The position numbers were made by a program, and so were the translations under genes. The notes under the pieces are model-generated. The model ran no database searches, had not been told where the DNA came from, and worked only from the letters and a program-made list of their open reading frames with translations. 64,000 nt of DNA from Diphasiastrum complanatum (taxonomy: Eukaryota > Streptophyta > Lycopodiopsida > Lycopodiales > Lycopodiaceae): positions 51,514,294 through 51,578,293 of the forward strand of contig CM055104.1 in the NCBI GenBank assembly GCA_029204225.1. Direction: 5' to 3'. How positions within the stretch are numbered: position 1 is the first letter of the stretch; every line of letters begins with the position of its first letter. Positions 9,546 to 21,073 of the stretch are shown piece after piece.

Positions 9546-12500
9546 GTGGCAACCACATAATGTGTTGATAATAATTCTTCAAAGATGTAATATTCATTCC
9601 CTTCAATGTCAACATGACTTGTCAATGTAATAAGGGAGGTGTTGTCATTGTGTAAGCAAGAAGGAAAAACCATTGTTTATGCAAGAGAGAAAAGTTCAAA
9701 CCAAAACAATCTTCTTCCTTTTAATTTTTGGCTTAATCCTTTGACATTCAAACTTTTCCATGTAGGATCTATGATCCAGTAAAGTTCGCTGAGTTGATTG
9801 GCTTTTTCATCCAAAGTCTATTTGGCCCCAAGTTCAAGCCCAAATTGGAAACCAAGATGCATTAATGATCTATAAAAATTTTCATATCATCTCCAATACG
9901 CAGATTTACCATGATGAATGTGTAGAAAATTAATGAAAAACTTTTTGGGATTGTATCTCTTCAACTTTTGAGCTACAAATTTTATCCATATTCACTAATT
10001 CTAGCATAAAATCTGAAAGACACTAACATTGCTACAAAATCTAAAGTTTATTTAAAGTTTGTTAGCATTTCTTGTTTGAAAATGCAAGAGAAATTTTGCA
10101 ATAAGTTATTAATTTGCAATTTTTGTAAAAGTAGGATTGATGTTGGTTGCAAAATAAAAAGACCACAAAATCCGATACAATCAATAGATTGCATGAGTAG
10201 ATTGTTAATAAATCGAATAATGTGAGAACCTATTGCATTTTGGCACAACATTAGAGCTGATCATTTATAAACCAAATCAAGTTCTTAATATGTTTTGTCC
10301 ATTTATTATCTATCTTGGATGCATTGAATGAATGAAAGAAAACACAACCTGGGGATCCGTTAGACCTTTTAAAAGATCCTTCCTTTGGTATGTGGCTACT
10401 ATAAGAATCACTCCTACATATGCAATAGAAGTAGCTTGGATAGCTAAGAAAGAGTTGTTAGATAGTGAAAGTTCTAGATTTTTCTCATGGATGTCTTGTT
10501 ATATCAATTCATATCAAGATACGATGAGCCATGGAGTACTCTCACAACCTAAATTTATATCTAAAAGGCATTATCAACTCAAATGCACTCTCATATGATA
10601 CCATTTGTGATTGACTTAGTTGAACTGGTTCATGTGAATGCTCATCATCATAGAATTGATAATACTCCATGTTTGCAATCCCACTCTCAAACAATGATAT
10701 GAATAAAATGTCATCAATACCAAACAAAAATTTTAAGTAATCAACCATCTTCAATAGAAATATATGATATAAAGTATACAATACTTTCTCACACAATTTA
10801 TTTGATACTTCATTCTCAAATACATCCTGACAAAAGTTCTTGATATTACTTTATCCATGGATCTCTTGCCTCTTCTACCTTACATGTAGAGCCACTTGCC
10901 TTGATATCACTTGCCTCAATATGACATCTATTTCACCAGTGATTATGCCAAGATCATCAAGAATGTGATTAGGCATTATGTAAAACATTTTTATCAATGT
11001 GTAAGAGATTCTATCCTCTTTATTGATGGTAAATTTATTGCTTCACTTAAAAAAACATTGATATTGATTTTTTGAGGCTAATGAATAACTTGCAAATTCA
11101 AAAAAAATTATTATGTTGTTTATATGAGGCTAAACAAAAAGCAATCCAATCAATTTTGGGAGGCAAATCAACAATTATTCAGTTAATTTGCAAAAGCTAA
11201 TCAACAATCTATTCAGTTGATTTTTTAAGCCTAATCAACAACCAATGTAGTTGACTTTCAAAGGCTTGATTTTTGGAGGCTAATTTACACACCCATAGGT
11301 TCCAAATCTATCACATAACAGAACATGAATATGTGGTCTAAATTTCAAATAATTTTAATGTAGTCTAATATTGGGTCTAAAATTTAAATGCTAAGCTTAT
11401 TTAGGGTCTAAATTCTGAATATCTTGTTTAATTAGTCTCTTCAACTTTAATTTACAAAACTCAAACATTCATGTAAACAACAATATATGAAATTCAAAGA
11501 AGCATAAATGCAAATGGCCATGAACCAGAACCTAAGTCAAAAACCAAAACTTCAATTCCAGCTTCTCCTTTTGGCAAGTCTATTTGCTAGCAATGAGTGA
11601 ATCATACCGAAAAAATTAAGTGAAACAAAATGAAAATAAATGAATGGTTGCTTGCAGGCAAAATTCTCATAGCACAGACATCTTGAAAAAAGTACCGTCC
11701 ATAGACATTTTTGCTTTGCCAGCAGTACGTCCAAGATAACGAAACTCTTCTCTCCTAGTTCTACTTTGAGACAACAATCATTGAGTTTTTTGATTTGAGA
11801 GATTATACATAATAGAATCACATTCAGATTGGCACGACTCCCAATGGTTGATTGAATCATTCAAACTAGCACTACTCCCAATCGTTGACTATCCAACGAG
11901 TGGCTAGCCCTAGTACCAACGAGTGTGGCCCAAAAACGAACCACTGCTCTCTCGGTCCTTTAAAAAATTTTTGGAGTTACCCATAGAGCATTGAGCCCTC
12001 TCTAGGTAGCTTTGAACATCATGCTCACAAAAATGACACGTCCATTTTACATCGCATAGTAAGGCCAAACCAAGAAGGAGAACATGTCTAGATACATCAG
12101 TGACACATCAATCATGATTTAGACATGTGCATGCATGGGCATAATTCCAACTCTTCTCCGATTCTACTATCATAAAGGGCCAGATCTATATTTTGTGATA
12201 TTGCGTTGTGAAAGCTATTGTGTGGATGTGACATGAGTCACTAAAGTCATTGTTAATATTAGACCGTAGCTAAAATTTTGATGTTATGCCCTTTTGTGAA
12301 ATTGACTCCCTATGTGCTATCCTGAATTCAAAATTTCATCAGTAACCAATGTATACATGTGAATAAGCATACACTCCCATGGTTAATATCTACTACTAGT
12401 AGGAAGTAGTTGGATGTTAGACATTGGAAAATCAATCACTTATAGAGATGGGATTTGGACATGGTTGTGACTAAGAACAAGCCTTGTGACAAGTACATGA

Positions 12501-14270
12501 ACATTCATCACATATTGAATGATAAAGGCTCAAGGTGTAATCTCAACCAAGGTTCTTATTATATGTTGTGTTAAAACAAAGATTCTCACCAATGACAGTC
12601 ATCCCATAGCTTCTGACCAATGACACTCATCCCATAGAGGTATGATAAAATGATTAGATAAATATGCAACCACGATACTTAAATATGTTGCACTCATAAA
12701 TAAGAAAAAAAAAAGTTTGAAATTGTTACATATATAGATTACATACACATATGCAAATCTCAAAAGTGACACTCATGATAATATACAAAGATTGAAGTAA
12801 GTACTTAGACATATGTGAATTTGGACATGGTATTGCGGCTAAAAACAAGCCTTGTGGCACCACCACATATTTCTTAATCTTCTATTTAGCACATCTTTTT
12901 TTGACTTGTATTCATCCAATAAATATTTGATTTGGTAAAGGCTCAAAGTGAAACCTTTTCTCTATTAATAACAACACTCAAGTTTATTTTGAACCTAAGT
13001 TCTAGCCAATAATGCATCAAATTATTATAGTTGCTTATAGCTCAAAATCCACTATAAAGTAACACACAGTGCTAATATGCACAAGGTTTAATACAAGAAA
13101 AAGTTCATACAAGATAAAAGCAAAGAGATATGAAATATTATAATTTTAAGCTTTGTTGCACATATATTGATTCAAAGTTATCGAATACTTCAATTGTTGG
13201 AAAATGGAAAAGTAAATTGCAATTTGAAACGAGATAAAAAAAGAAATAAGGCATTCTAATATTCCATTTTACATAAGGTGAGACACACCATCTTTTATCA
13301 CATCATCACAATAGCTTATCCCTTTTCATCAAAGTCAAAATTTACTTACCAAAAGTTGGGAGTTTGATGTGATAGTGCACGTAAGAACAAGTCTTATGGC
13401 AACTACATGAACATTTACCACACATTTGATTGATAAAGACTTATGTTGAATATCAACCAAGAATCTAGCCAATAATACTAGTTCTCTAATTATGTTATGA
13501 TATAATCCAAGATCTCTAAATCACACTAAGCCATTTTAATACATAACACCCCCTATAATATGTGAAGTTTATTTTTAGATGTACTACAATTCCACATAAG
13601 AAGTATTCTTCTAATAGTGATTAAATGACCATGAGAATATGGTAAGGTCCTAATGCTTCCTCCATCATTCTCTACTTGTTGTCATTCATGTTTGATTGGC
13701 ATTCAAGCCTCAAACATGACATGGTACTTTGTTATTGTTTTTTATCAATGCAACCATTGATAACATAAAATAATTTGGAAAAAGCCAAATGTTTCAGGAG
13801 AAAATAAATTTGAGGGCAATCGAAATTCAAAATCATTTTGAAGCATGTAATTTGGTCTTGTTGTATTATAAAGAATGTCTCAATATTCAAGAAAATCTAA
13901 AACATTCCTCCATGTTCTTTGAAAGCGGTTTTGTTGGAATTTGGAACCACCTTAACACTCATAAAATATTTCACAACTTATGCATAATTGCGAACCTAAC
14001 TACATCAATTTCAAATCACAAGTACCATGCTTGAGTTGGATTACTTTCTCAATCCATTAAATTATTATAAAGCGTGAATAATGAATTTGCTACATGTTAT
14101 AAATCCCCTACAATAGTTTTGGAGGCTTCTTGATATTTTGTTGTTACTAGCTCCCAAATGCTCATTGTTTGATGCTCTCTTGCCTATGTCATGCAATAAT
14201 GAGGATTTCATGGGATTATAATATGTACAACTTATTTGAGTCTTCAAAGATGGGAAATATGGTCTCCAAT
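9546..14270. other. Long AT-rich stretch without recognised genes
   Basis: I see no convincing gene. Short frames (10332-10598, 11552-11860 and 13789-14034) have no family resemblance. The segment at 9814-9870 (CATCCAAAGTCTATTTGG, then TTGGAAACCAAGATGC) is shared with 42975-43033. Three degenerate copies of a roughly 120-bp motif occur at 12450-12560, 12822-12950 and 13355-13480. Confidence 0.6.
12450..13480 (+). repeat. Three degenerate copies of a ~120-bp repeat
   Basis: Copies at about 12450-12560, 12822-12950 and 13355-13480 share the order GATTTGGACATGGT, AAGAACAAGCCTTGTG, ACATGAACATT, CACATATT, TGATAAAGGCTC, ATCAACCAAG and TAGCCAATAAT, with substitutions and gaps. Spacing between copies is about 370-530 bp. 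No coding frame is shared. Confidence 0.55.
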
Positions 14271-14273
14271 AAG

Positions 14274-14345
14274 TGGTGAGTTGGTAAGGACTCTATGTTC
14301 TCTCCTTGAAGTCAAGGGTTCGACTCCAAGTCCTTGAACAAATGA
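14274..14345 (+). repeat. tRNA-derived SINE-like head with A and B boxes
   Basis: TGGTGAGTTGG at 14274-14284 fits an RNA polymerase III A box, and GGTTCGACTCC at 14317-14327 is an exact B-box consensus. Their spacing is like that in a tRNA gene. The sequence around them does not fold as an intact tRNA, so a SINE head is more likely than a tRNA gene. The 3' end is not defined: no poly-A or second copy was seen in the window. Confidence 0.55.
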
Positions 14346-15040
14346 GGACATGCAAAAGTGGGGGCAGTAGAAACATGTCATGCCAATAGATCCAATGGTT
14401 GATTCATAGGCATAGTAAGAGACCTTTTGTATGTCATTTGAAGCTTAGACTAAATGCATATATGACACGTAAAAATGATCTTAGAGTGTCAAACTTGGAG
14501 AAAAACATTTTTGGTAAACTTGAATTGAATACAAATAGTACTTCTACTTAGTCTAGCATTCTAGTAGATGTGAGCTTGAGCGGCATGTGGCATGAGACAT
14601 GAAATCATTTTAAGATCTTAGAAGTGAGTCACACCCACATTCCAAATTGTGCCATGAGGTAGACAGGGAACCATTCTAAGAGTCTATAGAGAGCCTAGTC
14701 CCATGCCCGGTATGACATTGCTATAAAAACCTTTGAGCCGATTACATATGAGCTCATACATTGTTGTGAGGCCTTTTAAAGTGAACTATATCCTAACATT
14801 CTACAAATCCTTATGGTGATGGAACTCTTCCTTCCCCTATGTTGAAAGGGCCTATCAAGATTATTCTAAAAAGAACACTCCATTGTTTCAACATTTCATG
14901 ACTCATGCTAATAAGCATGTCTTACAAAATTATTTCTCTCCTCTCTTTGGCAAACTACTTTCAACCTAACAATGTTTTTCATTCTGTTAAAAAAACACAT
15001 GGATGGCATTCTTAATCTCTAGACTAATGTAAATCATCAC
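14346..15040. other. Stretch without recognised features
   Basis: AT-rich sequence with no open frame of note and no match to the repeats found elsewhere in the window. Copia integrase starts at its right edge. Confidence 0.5.
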
Positions 15041-15069
15041 CCTCATCCTGATCCAGCACTGAAGTTGTC

Positions 15070-15348
15070 AACAATAAAACTCCTTATGAAGTATTGCATG
15101 GGCACAAGCCTAGTGTCAACCATTTAAAAATCTTTGGTTGTGTATGTTTTATTCACATTCCTAAACAGCTTAGGAAGAAGTTGGATCATAGGACAAATAA
15201 ATGTATTCTCACTGGCTCTCCGGATGAGCATAAAGCTTACAAAGTTTATGATCCATCCACCGATGTAGCATTTGTCACTAGGGATGTCATCTTCCAAGAA
15301 CATACATACTATGATTTTAAACAATCATTGATAAACGATGCTATGTGA
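15070..15348 (+). pseudogene. Copia integrase C-terminal fragment, element 3
   Basis: The frame reads NKTPYEVLHGHKPSVNHLKI, then FGCVCFIHIPKQLRKKLDHR and the GSPDEHKAYKVYDP segment, which is the plant Copia integrase C-terminal signature (normally GY rather than GS before the K-A-Y motif). It ends in a stop after DVIFQEH. The upstream catalytic core is not present. Confidence 0.85.
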
Positions 15349-15409
15349 TTTCATCTTATTTTACGTCACATGGAATCTTCTAACGATAATACTTCTTCTA
15401 CAAAACCTG

Positions 15410-15936
15410 CAGCTAACAGTACCTATCACCAGATCAAACCAAGCTAGCTCGAAAAGATTTGGAGAAATTCAAGAAGAAGCACCATCACATCTTAGTCAAC
15501 CTAATGTTCAAAGATCCTCACGGACTCGAACAGTTCCTGAGAGGTATACACCTCAATCATTCTGGACTTCATCAGAAGAACTAGAAACCCTAGACGAAGC
15601 AATCAACTGCAAGGATGTTGTGAAGTGGAAAGAAGTTCAAACCAAACCTGGACACTGGCCGACTTTCCCACTCACAAGAGAGTTATCGACAACAAGTGGA
15701 TATTCAAGAAGAAGATCAACTCTGATGGTTCCATTGCAAAGTGGAAAGCATGGCTCATAGCTAAAGGATTCACTCAAGTCCAAGGAGTCGATTATCAAGA
15801 GATTTTTAGTCCTGTTGTCAAAATGCAGTCAATCAAAACTTTGTTTGTATTAGCAGCCGCGATAGACCTCGAAATGCACCAGATGGATGTCAAGACATCA
15901 TTTCTCAACAGCAATGTCAAGACATGCCTATTTTGA
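15410..15936 (+). pseudogene. Copia RT N-terminal part, element 3
   Basis: The linker (SSRTRTVPERY) leads into the RT start: KVIDNKWIFKKKINSDGSIA is split by a frameshift around 15640-15700, so that 15338-15760 and 15625-15936 carry complementary halves. WLIAKGFTQVQGVDYQEIFS and MHQMDVKTSFLN follow. The frame then runs into a duplicated piece (see 15817-16102). Confidence 0.85.
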
Positions 15937-16102
15937 ACCATGCACTTGTGGCCTGTTATAACCATGCTCTTGTGGCCTATTATAGACCTTAGAGATTGTC
16001 AATTTTGTTATCAAAATGCAGTCAATCAGGACTCTGATTGCATTAGCAGTTGCAAAAGACCTTGAAATGCACCAGATGGATGTCAAGACAACGTTTCTCA
16101 AT
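15817..16102 (+). repeat. Internal duplication of an RT segment
   Basis: 15817-15910 and 16010-16102 both encode MQSI(K/R)TL..LA.A.DLEMHQMDVKT and then FLN, about 194 bp apart. Between them sits a 24-bp tandem duplication (15937-15960 and 15961-15984, ACCATGC(A/T)CTTGTGGCC). The two RT copies differ at several positions, so the event is old, or it joins two different elements of one family. Confidence 0.75.
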
Positions 16103-16149
16103 AGGCTACAAGAGCATGGTTCAATAGAATCAACTATTATCTCATTCAA

Positions 16150-16430
16150 TTGGTTTTTGCAAACAATTTAGCTGATTGTAATGTTTATTCCAAGCATATA
16201 GGCACCAATTCAGTTCACATAGCTCTTTACGTAGATGATGCCTTTATTTTGTCTAATGACACTTTCCTATTGCACACTACTAAGAGTGATCTGTCAAAGG
16301 AATTTGACATGACTGATCTAGGCGCTGCATAGCTGATATCTTAACCAAACCTTTGGCTAAAGATTTATTTTTCAAGTTAAGAGATGCTCTTGGAGTTGTA
16401 GATAGATGTACATTAGACTTGCCAAGTTAG
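16150..16430 (+). pseudogene. Copia RT palm and RNase H C-terminus, element 3
   Basis: The frame 16150-16332 reads HIALYVDDAFILSN (YVDD at 16228-16239) and SKEFDMTDLG. It then jumps straight to ADILTKPLAKDLFFKLRDAL and GVVDRCTLDLPS-stop, the C-terminus of Copia pol. The RT connection and most of RNase H are deleted. The stop lies 14 bp before the LTR, as is usual in Copia. Confidence 0.85.
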
Positions 16431-16443
16431 AAGTGAGGAGGAG
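16431..16443 (+). other. Polypurine tract, element 3
   Basis: AAGTGAGGAGGAG directly precedes a TG-starting LTR. GAGGAG also precedes the LTR starts at 43176 (+) and 45322 (-). This is the plus-strand priming site of the Copia family. Confidence 0.75.
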
Positions 16444-16700
16444 TGTTAAAAATATCACTTCCAACTTGATGTACCTTGTAGATCTCAAGTTAATTGATCT
16501 TGATAGGATCTCACACGTGTGGAGTCTGTTCCCACACGTGAAAGAATGTACATAAGTCACTTTTATAAAGCTAGATTGATTTTAGCTTGATCTACACTAG
16601 AGTGAAATTGACCTTTGAGTAGAATCTTGAAAATGGTCAAATTGGTCAAACTTTATGTAAATAGATTGGACTTCCATGTGAATGAGTTATTACTCACAAA
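16444..16700 (+). repeat. 3' LTR start of element 3 with paired CACACGTGTG
   Basis: It begins TGTTAAAAATATCAC. CACACGTGTG at 16512-16521 is followed 11 bp later by CACACGTG at 16533-16540. The same pair occurs at the same distance from the LTR start in the copies at 40064, 43176, 44446 and 45322. The LTR is truncated near 16700, where it runs into another Copia pol fragment. Confidence 0.75.
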
Positions 16701-16704
16701 TGTC

Positions 16705-17010
16705 AAGATACCATTCACCTAGGAATTCACATTACTAGAAATGGACTTCAGAAGAAGATCTATCCTAGCCAGCAAACATATCTAAAAGGCATTTTAGAAA
16801 ATTTTCATATGTCTAATTGCAAACCAATTGATACACCAATGGATCCAAATATTGTATTGACTAAACCTTCTTGTGTTGAGACTGATAGTGAAGTACTCGA
16901 CTTAGCGAAGTACCCTTATCATTCAATAATTGATCTTTGATGTATGCAATGTTGTGTACTAGACCAGATTTAGCATACACTATCAGCACGTTAAGTCACT
17001 TGACTTCTTC
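16705..17010 (+). pseudogene. Copia RT/RNase H junction fragment
   Basis: The frames read HLGIHITRNGLQKKIYPSQQ, TYLKGILENFHMSNCKPIDT and PMDPNIVL. After a frame slip they continue as LMYAMLCTRPDLAYTISTLS. This is the segment between RT and RNase H that is missing from element 3, but it sits downstream of element 3's LTR. It belongs to another element or to a rearranged piece of the same one. Confidence 0.8.
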
Positions 17011-17200
17011 CATCAATCGAAGTCTCCGAAGTCTTCGACTTTTTCAACAATCAAGTCACTTGACATCGAAGTCTTCGAAGTCTCCGACTTCCTCGACAAC
17101 TTTGTTCATCAACCGAAGTGCCTGAAGTGTCCGACTTTGTTGATGAGCTGAACCATCCAACTTCGTTCATCAACCAAAGTGTCCGAAGTCACCTGACCAT
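16995..17200 (+). repeat. CGAAGTC/GACTTCG-rich repeat block
   Basis: The block is built of many copies of CGAAGTC, AAGTGTCCGA and the reverse form GACTTCG or GACTTCCTCG, interleaved with TTCATCAACC. It precedes a TATA box at 17305-17312 and probably forms the enhancer-like U3 part of another LTR. Confidence 0.6.
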
Positions 17201-17304
17201 GTATAGTTGTCATTTTGTCATAATAGTTCAACTACTCCCTGAGTGCGACAAAGCACTTAGTAAGATGACAAACATTTATTGTAATTAGATACATAAATCC
17301 GGTG

Positions 17305-17312
17305 TATAAATA
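17305..17312 (+). promoter_or_regulatory. TATA box of an LTR-like sequence
   Basis: TATAAATA stands about 100 bp downstream of the CGAAGTC-rich block, in a context (GGTGTATAAATACGTC) typical of plant LTR promoters. No gag or primer site follows, so it would be a solo or truncated LTR. Confidence 0.4.
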
Positions 17313-17559
17313 CGTCTTCATCACACACTCTATTTGAAGCTTTGTCCATAAAACGAATTTGAGCCTCCAAGTTACGTTGCCATACTGGTTATAATTTATT
17401 GTTGTGCTTCAATGTAATATAATAGCAACACGCTTTTCTATTTGTCTATAGTGTAGATGAATGCTAATTGTGATGCACTTTGTTTCTGTTTGATCGCGCT
17501 CGTTTACTCACTCTGATCAGAACACAGATGTCTACGACTCCTCGATTTTTTATCAGACG

Positions 17560-19170
17560 ATGGTTGTCTTTGACGCCTGAGGAACTTCCATTATTACACT
17601 GCTTTATCACTTCAATATTCTGATCTGAACTTCTTATTAAGATTCATTTGCAGTAATACCTCACACCATTTCTAATCTCTTCGGTGGACTGTACTCATCC
17701 ATTTGTTTTTTATTATGAATAGATTTTCTTAAGATCCTCTTGGGTAGAGCGATTGAGCTGTTATTGTAATTCTTCTCCCTTGTCTATTTACGTTCTATCG
17801 TCCTATCACTTACCACCACCTTCCATTCTCAAAATCTTGCCTTCACTAGGCTCCATATTAACTTATGAAAGAAATTTGTTTTTGAAGGCCCATTCAAATT
17901 ACCTAAGTTTTGTAATGTGTGATCGTCCTATCTTGGAGCTCATAGGGGTTTATGGTTTAATTTGAACTCCAATCGTCCCATTCCATGGCTAGGAAAGGAC
18001 GACTTGTAATAGTTGAATAGATACAAACATCTCTTTGTTATAGTTGACTAGATACAAACATCTCTTTGTCAAGTGATACATGACTAATTGCCAATAATCA
18101 TATTTACTCAGTGAAGTGAACTTAGTGTATAGCTCTCATTTTGATGTACAATACTTATATCTCTTACAGGTCACCTCGGCTTAAGAAGTCCCTATTTTTC
18201 TACAACCAACAACATACCCATTATGACCCTAACTTATTCCTTCATTGCTTCGACAAGAGACGTGACAACAAGATGTGTCCACCATTTGGAGAGAAATATT
18301 TTATGCTATTTGTCATATTCCCGTAGACGAATTTCGGTGCCTAGCTTACAAGATTACAACTTCCTTCTTGTCCCTTAATGCAAAATGGCCTCTTATCACT
18401 AGTCAACTTTGCCTAATGTATCAACTAAAGGAAGACACCACTCCTCACCTTCACCCTCTTTATCGTTGTCAACTAAACCTCTAGCATAAACTCAAGATGC
18501 TTTTTAGTAAGTGGATGACTACTCGTAGCTTATTAGTGGATATTGTTGTTCTCATCGATGCTAACATTCTTGATGATGCTTCATGGACTTATTGGCACTA
18601 GTGTGGACTTTCAACTCTATGGCTAATATGAATTCGTGTGATTATCAAGTTTTTGTGGGAGACAACCGCCGTGTCACAATTGTAGCCTATAAATTTTCTT
18701 ATGTCAATCTATATAGGCACTTCATGTAATAAGGTAATAGTCATGACCCTCGTTATGTGGTGAGCTATAAGCGCCTAATATTTTGCTTCTTTAGATCTTT
18801 ATTATTCTTGTATATCTATAAGTTTTGCTCATTAAGAGTCTCTATTTTTTAAAGCAACTTGGCTCTTATCAAGTTGGCTCTTATGGACTAGGAGTTTGTT
18901 GTTGGACATTACGGTTTGCCTAAGTTGAACAGTATGTAATCAAGCCACCTTGACTACACATCTATCTAAATGTAGCTTGGAGTATTTGAGTATGGATTTT
19001 TCTTCCTCAAACCCCCCCGCCCCGCGTCGCCGCCCCTCTCAGGAACATTAGTTTGTAAGAGAATATAACCATGGAACCATTGCACATATTTTGAACTCCA
19101 ACAAATAAGTAGTCAAAGAAGTGAATGGATTCATTTGTAACAAATATACATTACATCATCGAAGCTTTTT
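17560..19170. other. Stretch without recognised genes; short GC-rich island
   Basis: Translated fragments at 18140-18700 (for example VFVGDNRRVTIVAYKF) look like a decayed coding region but match no family I recognise. A sharp GC-rich island with a C-run lies at 19009-19042 in otherwise AT-rich DNA. Confidence 0.5.
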
Positions 19171-19225
19171 CTCATTTATATGTACGGCTTTGTTGAGATG
19201 AATGAATCATGCACAGTACAAAACT

Positions 19226-19339
19226 TAAGTTTGTCCTTTAGAGTAGCTGAATTAGATAAGAGTTGCTATTGTGTCGACTGTGTAAGTTTCTCCTTTAGAG
19301 TAGCTGAATTAGATAAGAGCTGCTATTGTGTCGACTGTG
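19226..19339 (+). repeat. 57-bp tandem duplication upstream of the GH3 gene
   Basis: 19226-19282 and 19283-19339 are nearly identical 57-bp units containing GTAGCTGAATTAGATAAGAG and GCTATTGTGTCGACTGTG. 57 is a multiple of three, so the short frame 19180-19365 contains the peptide FRVAELDKSCYCVDC twice. I see no other sign that the frame is a gene. Confidence 0.85.
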
Positions 19340-19788
19340 ACGCACGCTTGGATTCTAGCTATTAGGGGGATCTCGAAGCCTTGAGCTGCGCTAACTTTTT
19401 GTTGGCCTTCTTGGGATAGATATTGTGCATAAAATTATGATGCTAGTGCAAGTAGCAACAAAGAAAATTTAAGGTTTAGAATCCTTGTTAAGTACATATT
19501 GTTGAGCATAAATTCTCTCGTACTTTAGAATACTAATGTTTAGAATCATTGTTAACTATTTTGTTGAGCATAAAATCTCCTACAAAAAAAAACAAGTCTC
19601 AATCTTTTTGGAAGTAGCCATCATCCCTGAAAGGAAATTCATAACAGATTTTGAGAGAAAAGATGCCAATAATTCCATTCTCATTTCTCCCTGGCATTAG
19701 ACATGGGCACCTGAATTTGGGGCCCTCAAGATCAGAGCAAAGGAGGGGGGTTCTGTGTAGGCCGGCAATCCTGATTCTTCTCACGGGC

Positions 19789-19794
19789 CACGTG
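19789..19794 (+). promoter_or_regulatory. G-box upstream of GH3
   Basis: CACGTG, in the context GGGCCACGTGCTTCC, lies about 620 bp upstream of the GH3 start codon. The core is bound by bZIP and bHLH factors in plants. A run of CATGCATG (RY-type element) lies near 19900. I found no TGTCTC auxin-response element between 19560 and the start codon. Confidence 0.35.
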
Positions 19795-20348
19795 CTTCCC
19801 AAAATAGCATGTTTGGGGACATATTTTTTCCTCTCTTGCCCAGTCTCAGAGGCTGCTGCCCATGCATCCCCCCTCTCTCTCCATCCGAATTAGTAGAGCA
19901 TCATGCATGCATGCACAGGAGGAATCAGCTATATATGCATCTTGGTTTCCAAAGGGGGGCATCAGCTATATTGGAGCTGGTGGGTTTGAAAGGATATATA
20001 TTCTGGAGATAGATCATGCAGATTTGTAGCTTGCTCGATCAGATTTTTGTGTGATCATTGACCAATTCCACATCAAAGCCCATTTTCTAATTTGAGTTTT
20101 ATTGGCCAATTCAGCAGCTTATAGATACTTCTACCGGCTGCTGCTTCTTTCCAAGCTGCAGAAATCACATGCCCATTTGTGAATTTGTAGTTTACCTCAT
20201 GTAGGGTATGTGGGTGAAGGCCTCCCTCCTCCTTTGCTCTCCTTGAGGCTATGCACTAAAGAGGAGTACATAGTAGAGAAGAGAAGCAGCAAAATATTCT
20301 AGTGTTGACTTGTCTATTGTGCATCCTCAGCATAATCCTTCAGCAGCA

Positions 20349-20355
20349 TATATAG
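20349..20355 (+). promoter_or_regulatory. Candidate TATA box of GH3
   Basis: TATATAG in the context AGCATATATAGCACTG stands 57 bp before the ATG. That would give a 5' leader of about 30 bases. TATA-like runs further upstream (about 19930 and 19995) are alternatives if the leader is longer. Confidence 0.4.
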
Positions 20356-20411
20356 CACTGTGGGGAGAGAGAGGGAGAGATTGGAATTGAATCTGAATTG
20401 GGAAATCAGAG

Positions 20412-21012
20412 ATGAATGCTACTGGTAAGGATCGTGAGGAAAAGGCACTGCAGTTCCTAGAGGATGTGACTGTGAACGCTGCAGCAGTGCAGCAGAGCGT
20501 GTTATGCGGCATTCTGGAGCGCAATGGACAGACTGAGTATCTCAAGCGCCACGGCCTCGATGGACGCACCGATCGAGAGTCCTTCAAGCAATGCATACCA
20601 GTCATCACCTACGAGGATCTGGAGCCTGATATTCAGCGTATTGCTAGTGGGGATACCTCTCCCATCCTCTCAGCCCATCCCATTTCAGAATTCCTCACCA
20701 GGTTCGGTCTACTCCACGCAATTGGGTTCTGTTTAGGTAAAGCAAGATTATTCTTTGCTTTGGTGGCTGATACGGAGAGCACGTGTGAAGTTTGAACTTT
20801 AATTTTCGTGGGTTTTGCTAGATTGTCTTTTTTCTCCTTGGTTGGTTGTGATTCTTGATCCAGAAGCTCTGATTAGATGTGTATTTCTGTATTTGACTCC
20901 CTTGCAGCTCTGGCACATCGGGCGGGCAGCGGAAGCTTATGCCTACTATAGCGGAGGAATTAGAGAGAAAATCCTTACTATATAGCCTTCTGATGCCTGT
21001 CATGAATCAGTG

Positions 21013-21073
<61 letters not shown>

